This document shows positions 58,287-64,000 of a stretch of 64,000 bases of DNA, in pieces. The stretch covers positions 744,001 to 808,000 of the forward strand of contig JARWMV010000249.1 in NCBI GenBank assembly GCA_030998015.1. Direction: 5' to 3'. The stretch comes from Ceratorhiza oryzae-sativae. Lineage: Eukaryota; Basidiomycota; Agaricomycetes; Cantharellales; Ceratobasidiaceae. Position 1 is the stretch's first letter. The number at the start of each line of letters is the position of its first letter. The position numbers were made by a program, and so were the translations under genes. Under the pieces are notes generated by a model that saw only the letters and a program-made list of their open reading frames with translations, did not search any database and had not been told where the DNA came from.

Positions 58287-59315
58287 AGGATTAATTCATG
58301 TTCCCGCCGCTTTGGATATAACCATACATTCTATACCTTTGAGGAACATATTTGTATCGATACATTTTATTAATTATTTTCCACCTTTACGCTCTGTTGT
58401 CTTGCCGAATCTACATTCAATTCGTATATCATTGACAGAACAACAAATGCAGATCTCGAAGCACGATGATATCAATTCCTCCGTCCCTTTGAGCTCTCGA
58501 TTCGGCCGGAATGTCGATTCTGTTACGCCGAAACATAATCGCCAGGCCACGGAACAACTGTAGATCTTGATGCATCTCCTCGAGATCCCAAGCGCACAGA
58601 ACTTTCATGCACGCAGCCTATCGTGCATTGCACCATGTGCTTTATGCTCCATATATACGTGTCCAAAATGCGTGCCTCCCTTGATATTGGGCACCGCATC
58701 GTCAGCGTGACCTGTTAAAGCGGCGCTGGATCTAAACGTTCACTGAGACGTTGGCAAAGTTTGGTGATAAAATATTGAGCATGTTCTTCGAGTGCGAGAC
58801 ATGGCAAACAATATGCCCGATGATTACAAGAGAGACATACGGTTATATGCGCCTGCGATCATGCCGACTACGGCTCCCGGGCGTAGCCGCGGTTATCATC
58901 CTTAGGCTTGTCTGCTGACAAATATGAGGGAGAATTCGAGCGCCGTCCCACCACGGAGATGCCACAAGCCACCATGCTCCTCTTTTGGCTTATACAGGCA
59001 ACCAAGGCCGGTAAAAACACATATACATGGCGATTAGTGAGCCTCGGCAGTCAGTACAAGGTGTTGTCTGACTCATTCCTGGGGGAAAACGGGGTTAAAT
59101 GTAGCTGTTGTGTGGCTTCGCTTCCTGCACCCGCTACCCCGCATACATAGCCCGCATACTTATTCGCCCGAAATCCAATATCAAAAATGGCCAATCGACC
59201 TCGGCCTTGTGTCAATGATACGACATTATATTTTGTCGCAATGTTAGCCTCCCGATCACTTCGTATCGTTCAAATCCGAAGGGTTAACGACCACTGCGTT
59301 GTGATATCCTAGACT
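58287..59315. other. Intergenic, nothing recognised
   Basis: A plus-strand frame at 58908-59150 lacks any family resemblance. No RNA gene or repeat seen. Confidence 0.45.
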
Positions 59316-59620
59316 CATGCCTCCTCTGGCAGTCTTCATGAGTAGGTTACATATTTTTTAATCTGCTGAAGACAGTGAAGCCTCAACCGCAGATCGTTCA
59401 GAGCGTGGGTTGTCAGCACATGTGCTCATCACTTCGCTTCTGTGGGGCCTTGGGTGGGTCCCCCGGTATAGCCTATGCCTGGTACGTCAAGTCAACCCTC
59501 TTGACAGGAGACGCCGCATGCTCAGTTCACAATCAGGTGGATTATACAGAAAGACCCGCCGACGACTTTGGCTATAGTTTGGAACGACTCGCACTACTCT
59601 CTCATACGGACCGGGTCTAA
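59316..59620 (+). pseudogene. Second Pmp3-like gene, frameshifted
   Basis: Exon with MPPLAVFM before a GTAGGT donor at about 59340, then after an acceptor near 59393 RSERGLSAHVLITSLLWGLGWVP. The frame must then shift by one base in a CCCCC run (about 59460) to continue as GIAYAWYVKS. The parts follow the order of the Pmp3 family and of the intact copy at 57895. The first exon is not identified. Tandem duplicate, either decaying or affected by a homopolymer error. Confidence 0.6.
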
Positions 59621-59887
59621 CACTACGGTATCGCTTCTATAGTCCTTGTTCTTTTCTTCTTTGTGCTTTCCCCCCCCTTTATTGTTGCCTTTGTATCATA
59701 ATTTGTTATTTGCTGGGGTGCGATGATCGACGTGCGCATAGCCCCAGCGCATTGCGCTTCTCGAGTTCGACTGCTGCCGATCAATGTATTTTTACTTCCG
59801 TTCCTAGCACGCATCCTTGTCATATAAGAAGATCGTGTGCGAGGCCTCGATGTGAATAAAGAGCGTTGACCTTCAAAGCTCGAACCT

Positions 59888-61360
59888 ATGGGACGTATTG
59901 CTTGCGACGCCAGCGATTGGTTCTTGCAGAGCCAACCCGGACAGCGGCCACGCTGCCACACATGTCTGACTGCTGGCCAGTCAATTGGATTGGCTGTAAG
60001 TTTGGATCCATTTTCCTTACGTACGGCTTATGTCTCAATTTGTCAAAATCCAAGTTCTCAGCGTTCACAGGAGCAATCAGTCTGCTGTTTGTAGTACTGC
60101 TCTTTACGGTGGTGACGGTATGTTCATGAAGATAGAATAGATCATTGTAGGCATGCTAATTCGTATGACAGATTCGATTTTATCATGCGAGTTCAAACCG
60201 ACGAGCAGAACTACTTTCTTATCTTGACATTTTCTTGGTTGGTCTAATCCGCTATTGACGCAATCGCCGGATGAGCTAAAACCATGAGCTAGATCAACCT
60301 ATTCGTAGCCGAGGTGCTAATGTCATTTGGAGGCCTTTTGGATGCTGGGTGGGCAAACCAGACTCAAGTATATTGCGGCGACTATTGCACTGCTCAAGGC
60401 ACGGTGCTATTCATCGGTGAAACGGCCGTTTCTATCTGGACATTCGTCATCACCATCTACACATGGATCTGCGTCGTACGCGGTCGACGCGTGACCTTCC
60501 ACGTTTTATATTGCCTTGCAATCATGGGTGCTGTCTGGGGCTACGTCCTCGCGTTTCACTTTGGATCATACGCGACTATAAAGTCGGTTAATGACGAAGA
60601 TCCTCATAACTACATGACACCAGCTACGTTTTGTGAGTGGCGGTGAATGTTCTTTGATTTCGCGTCCTGACGATGATTGACAGGGTGTTGGATAAACTCG
60701 AAATACACAAATAGACGACTTGGAGAGTACATTTGGTAAGTACGAGCGATATGTTTCCATATCCCCCATCTCATAACAGTCAGGTTATGGATCGCTGGTG
60801 TAGGGAATATAGCGGTCTATGTATCGCTATTCTTGATTCTCCAGGGCAACATAGCCATTGAAGGTAACGACCTTCGTACCGCTCGGTGGCACTCGAAGCC
60901 TCCTCCGCGAAACGATGGGGATGCCGAAGAAACTGACGTTCGTAATAACGCTGCGAAAATACTATGGTACCCTATCAGCTATACAATCCTTGTACTGCCA
61001 CCCTCGATACTCCGGTGGATGGGAACTGGGCACCCCCGGTTTTCAGATCCTCAGCTTCCGGATATGAGCTCCTTTGCCACTGCCCAGCTCGTGTTCCATG
61101 CTCTGTTTCGACTCTCCGCCGCGGTTAATGTTACGCTTGTACTCGCTACAAGGCCGAACGTCTTGTTACTAGGCGTAGGGAACCAGGAGCTGGGGGGCGG
61201 GGGCCAGCGCCAGGAACCTCGCTGGAGAAGTAATGAGAGTATCCCAGTTCCTCCTAGATCACCTACAGGTAGTGTTCGTACCGACGATCTGGGGAACAGT
61301 GCTGGATTTGGCGGACCGCGTGCTCGCTTTGGAGGAGACGAGGCGTATGGCAGAATCTAG
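59888..61360 (+). CDS. Seven-helix GPCR of cAMP-receptor-like/Git3 type
   Basis: Six exons (59888-59995, 60055-60117, 60172-60237, 60293-60632, 60684-60735 and 60784-61360) splice in frame to about 401 residues. Hydrophobic segments: GAISLLFVVLLFTVV, LFVAEVLMSFGGLL, the ETAVSIWTFVITIYTWIC block, YCLAIMGAVWGYVLAF, LWIAGVGNIAVYVSLFLIL, ISYTILVLPPSIL and LFRLSAAVNVTLVLA. The WCWI motif before helix 5 and YIWLW after it are typical of the Dictyostelium cAR-like receptors of fungi. The C-terminal tail (about 70 residues) is charged and serine-rich, as for G-protein coupling and phosphorylation. Ligand unknown; relatives sense glucose or other nutrients. The start at 59888 is chosen because the N-terminal CLTAGQSIGLA motif then joins helix 1. 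Confidence 0.8.
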
Positions 61361-62219
61361 GCTGATCCATTAAGCTAGGAAAATACTGAATTGTCAAATA
61401 TTTCTGTGGAAGATAAATGAGGTTGAAGGGCAGGATGTACGTGGGCATAATATTTTACAGTCAGCTGGTTGCACCGAGGTTATACCTTGCCTCTGTGTGG
61501 ATTGCTTCTATCTGAAGTATTATTTAACACGCTCTATATCGGGTACTTGGCGTCCACTCTTCTCTATATATGCGACTAATCCAAGGTCGCTATCCTTTCT
61601 CGTGAGACCAGTGTCGCAAAAATCTACTCGTGATCGCGAGTGCAACCTATTATCGGGAGTGCTCTTGTGACCACTACTGATAATAGGTATCACTCATGAG
61701 CGCTCGGGACGCTCGTAATCACGGATCGAGTTGGCTGAGAGGTTCCGACTTCTGCTGGTTATCGTAAACACTTTCTGTAGTGATCCTTCACGTTTCTTTG
61801 GCGATTGATCACACCGGACACCCCGACGCCCAAATCAGAAGATATTTTTGGATGGAATGTGGTTTAGTGCACTGTCTCAATAAGACCGCTTACCACTTGT
61901 GGGCGAACGGGCCGCTATCGGATTAGAAGACGGAGCTGCTGCCGCCCCTAATTAAATAACCGGCCAGTTTGAAGCTACAATTTGATGTAAGATCGAACTG
62001 GTCTATTGGCGCTCCCTAAAATGGTGATCGCCGTGGCACAAAACGCATGGTTGAGCAACTAGGCTGGAAGGAATGAGAGGGTTCGCGAACTTCCTAAGCC
62101 TTCCCCCTTGTGCTACGCTGAGAAACCAAATGTTGGCGCCGTTGGCGTCAAGCCGCTCCCTATAAATGTTCGGGAGGGACACATGTAGAAAGCCCGTGTT
62201 AACTCTTCCTAAGTTTATC
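61361..62219. other. Intergenic, nothing recognised
   Basis: Short inverted repeats occur near 61650-61700 (ATTATCGGGAGTG … CTGATAATAGG). No gene seen. Confidence 0.45.
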
Positions 62220-63765
62220 ATGCTACAGATCAGGGGCCTTGTTGAGTTCATCATCAACAGCCAGCTACAAATGACTATCGCCAGATACCTAGCTAGTGAG
62301 GGGCACCGCTCATAAAGCGCCGAATGTGGCTAATCCAGCCATCGCTAGTTGTATCCTGGACAGTGCTTGTATACGACTGGGTAATCTGTCTCGATAAGGA
62401 AGCCAAATATATATGGAGCGCACCATGGTCCATAGGGAGAACGCTATATCATTTCAATCGGATTTGGTGCGTTTTGATATTTGGGTAAGATCTTTTACGC
62501 AACCTCGAAGCGCCTCGTACTCAATCCTCCCGGATTTTGATCAAGTTCTACGATCCCTAGTAAGTCCTCAGAATTTGATCAGCATGTTACTTGGTGTGCA
62601 ATTAATTCAAGTCTCGTTGTTCTCTGCTTTACCCGATCCAATGGTTTGTAAAATTTCGTTTACCTTGATGTTGGTTGGATTGAGCTAACATGAAATAGAC
62701 GTAAGCTGCCAGGGTACATTTCAACTTCTAACGACTCAAGATTTATGCTAGATGTAAAAGAATAACTTTGTACTACGCGTCCGGAATTGTGGTCGAGGTC
62801 ATTGGCATTTATTGTGAGCTCATTAAATGTTGCCCGCGTTCACATGTTAACAATCACATTAATTAGGTGTTTTGTTACTGCGGTTTTGGGCATTGAGTAA
62901 TAATAGGCAAGTACAAATAGATGTGACCTATGGAGGATACTGAGCATTTTTCAAGGCGTTGCCTGTAGTGAGTTGGCTATATGCAGGTTACGAAGCAAGG
63001 CTTATCCTGTCCCGAGTGCGCTGCTTATATTATTCGGGATCTCAGTCGCTCTGTCAATAGTTCTCGTCAAGATGACACTCGATGTAAGTGCGTGTTGAGG
63101 GGTCAGGATGAATTTCTGAAAATTTCGTTAGAAATTCGTATATCTGCCTAACCCCAGTGAGTGCATTTATCGGCCGTGGCATAGCATCCTCATATTTTCA
63201 CATATCACAGTGCCAAGCGTTTTCACAGGATGCGTAATTCTCCTACCGTCCAGCATGTGGATGATGTACATTGTTCCCATAACCTACGACTGGATTTTGT
63301 TCTCTCTTACAGTCAAGACGATTTGGAATCTTGGGAGGGAGTATGGCACATCGCCGCTGATGCGACGTCTGGTTGAAAAGTGAGTAGATAGACATTACCT
63401 CGTGGCATATCGCCGCTCTGGAAGCATTGGCTCCGCAAACTGAACGTCTGGACCTAGTGGTGCACTACATTCCGCAGTGTTGGTTGCATTAACTATGTTC
63501 TCATGCATTGGCGGTACTGTAGAGGCAATTAAGATTGCCTCAAATGGATCCGGGTGAGCGTCCAGGCTACATCACTCAACTAAGTATGTCTGACATCCAA
63601 TTCAATTCCAGCGTACTGGGAGCCATATCTAGCGTGGTTTGCAGTCGAATCATACTCTCTTTACACACACTTGCGGAAGACGAAGCACGCCAGCGACTAC
63701 CTCAAGTAACATCTAGCGGGCGTACGGCAGGCAAGATAGAATTCAAGTGCCCATGCAAGAGTTGA
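62220..63765 (+). CDS. DUF6533 multi-pass membrane protein
   Basis: Exon 1 (62220-62295, ATG…IARYLA) joins exon 2 (62349-62484), which holds the DUF6533 signature VLVYDWVICLDKEAKYIW followed by PWSIGRTLYHFNRIW. Later exons include LLLRFWALSNNRQ near 62870, SVFTGCVILLPSSMW … PITYDWILFSLTVKTIW near 63215-63380, a hydrophobic segment LVALTMFSCIGG near 63490 and the last exon (about 63612-63765) with VLGAISSVVCSRIILSLH. The exons between 62484 and 62860 could not be fixed. Seven helices are expected. The family is expanded in basidiomycetes and uncharacterised. The last residues are basic/cysteine-rich. Confidence 0.7.
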
Positions 63766-64000
63766 GTAGCGCCGGCACCGCGCATGACGAACCAACTTCT
63801 CTTGTGTAACGGAAGAACCACAATTAGGGGCTTAGGGGGTATGATTAATTTCAAGTTTGCATTCTATCATAACTTCGCTTTGAGAATGATTAAAAATCTG
63901 TATCCAGTGTACAATTATCCACAATTGGATTTAATGAACCGAATCATAGGAGTAGATGGGGTACCTGTAGCGCCCGCGCGCTGGTACATGATTCTCACAA
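63766..64000. other. Window end, nothing recognised
   Basis: AT-rich 3' flank of the DUF6533 gene. Anything beyond is cut off. Confidence 0.4.

Noticed and set aside
1..64000. CRISPR array or prokaryotic operon
   Set aside because: Introns and gene families show nuclear fungal DNA; the only regular tandem repeats are the LTR and cargo hairpin units.

Overview
The window is nuclear DNA of a filamentous basidiomycete. Evidence: short introns (about 50-100 bp, GT...AG) in nearly every host gene, chromodomain Ty3/gypsy retrotransposons, a NACHT-WD40 NLR-type gene, TPR-CHAT genes, a seven-helix cAMP-receptor-like GPCR and a DUF6533 membrane protein. The family mix is what I would expect from an agaricomycete of the Rhizoctonia/Ceratobasidium kind, but that is inference.

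Bases 1-22212 are a nest of transposable elements. Element C (638-7579, minus strand) is a chromodomain gypsy element with 376-bp LTRs. It sits inside an old LTR remnant (360-637 plus 7580-7803). Element A (7804-22212) has inverted repeats of about 1.14 kb and a decayed core; a partial copy of its end is at 1-359. Element B (8344-19022, minus strand), a second chromodomain gypsy element, is inserted in the left arm of A with a perfect 5-bp target duplication (ACAAG). B is the most unusual object here: between its chromodomain and 3' LTR it carries about 3.5 kb of extra cargo, namely a rolling-circle replication protein of CRESS-DNA-virus type (HUH endonuclease plus superfamily-3 helicase), a spliced gene on the opposite strand, a 284-residue unknown ORF, tandem hairpin repeats and a pol III-like A/B-box hairpin. 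Its LTRs carry 3-4 tandem 100-bp units, each with hairpins. Both B and C appear to be self-primed (Tf1/sushi type): the primer-binding site is complementary to the predicted 5' end of the element's own RNA.

Bases 22213-64000 are host genes. In order: a small membrane protein (25.1 kb), a NACHT-WD40 gene (26.0-31.2 kb), an F-box gene relic (32.5-34.0 kb), a low-complexity basic protein (34.8-36.8 kb), a TPR gene lacking CHAT (37.8-39.5 kb), a thioredoxin-like/AAA+ ATPase gene (40.1-44.3 kb, minus), an unknown gene (44.8-45.6 kb, minus), a full TPR-CHAT protease-like gene (45.6-49.1 kb), a possible membrane-protein relic (50.4-51.3 kb), a CHAT-domain duplicate relic (52.5-53.1 kb), a conserved unknown protein (53.2-56.0 kb, minus), two Pmp3-like genes (57.9 and 59.3 kb), a GPCR (59.9-61.4 kb) and a DUF6533 protein (62.2-63.8 kb). 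The NLR-like gene and the three TPR/CHAT loci form a plausible self/non-self recognition and cell-death neighbourhood; this is inference.

Many otherwise convincing genes contain single-base frameshifts (29.25, 33.06, 33.45, 38.44, 40.4, 40.93 and 59.47 kb, plus Rep, gag and pol of B). Either the region is rich in recent pseudogenes or the assembly retains indel errors, so 'broken' calls need read-level checking.
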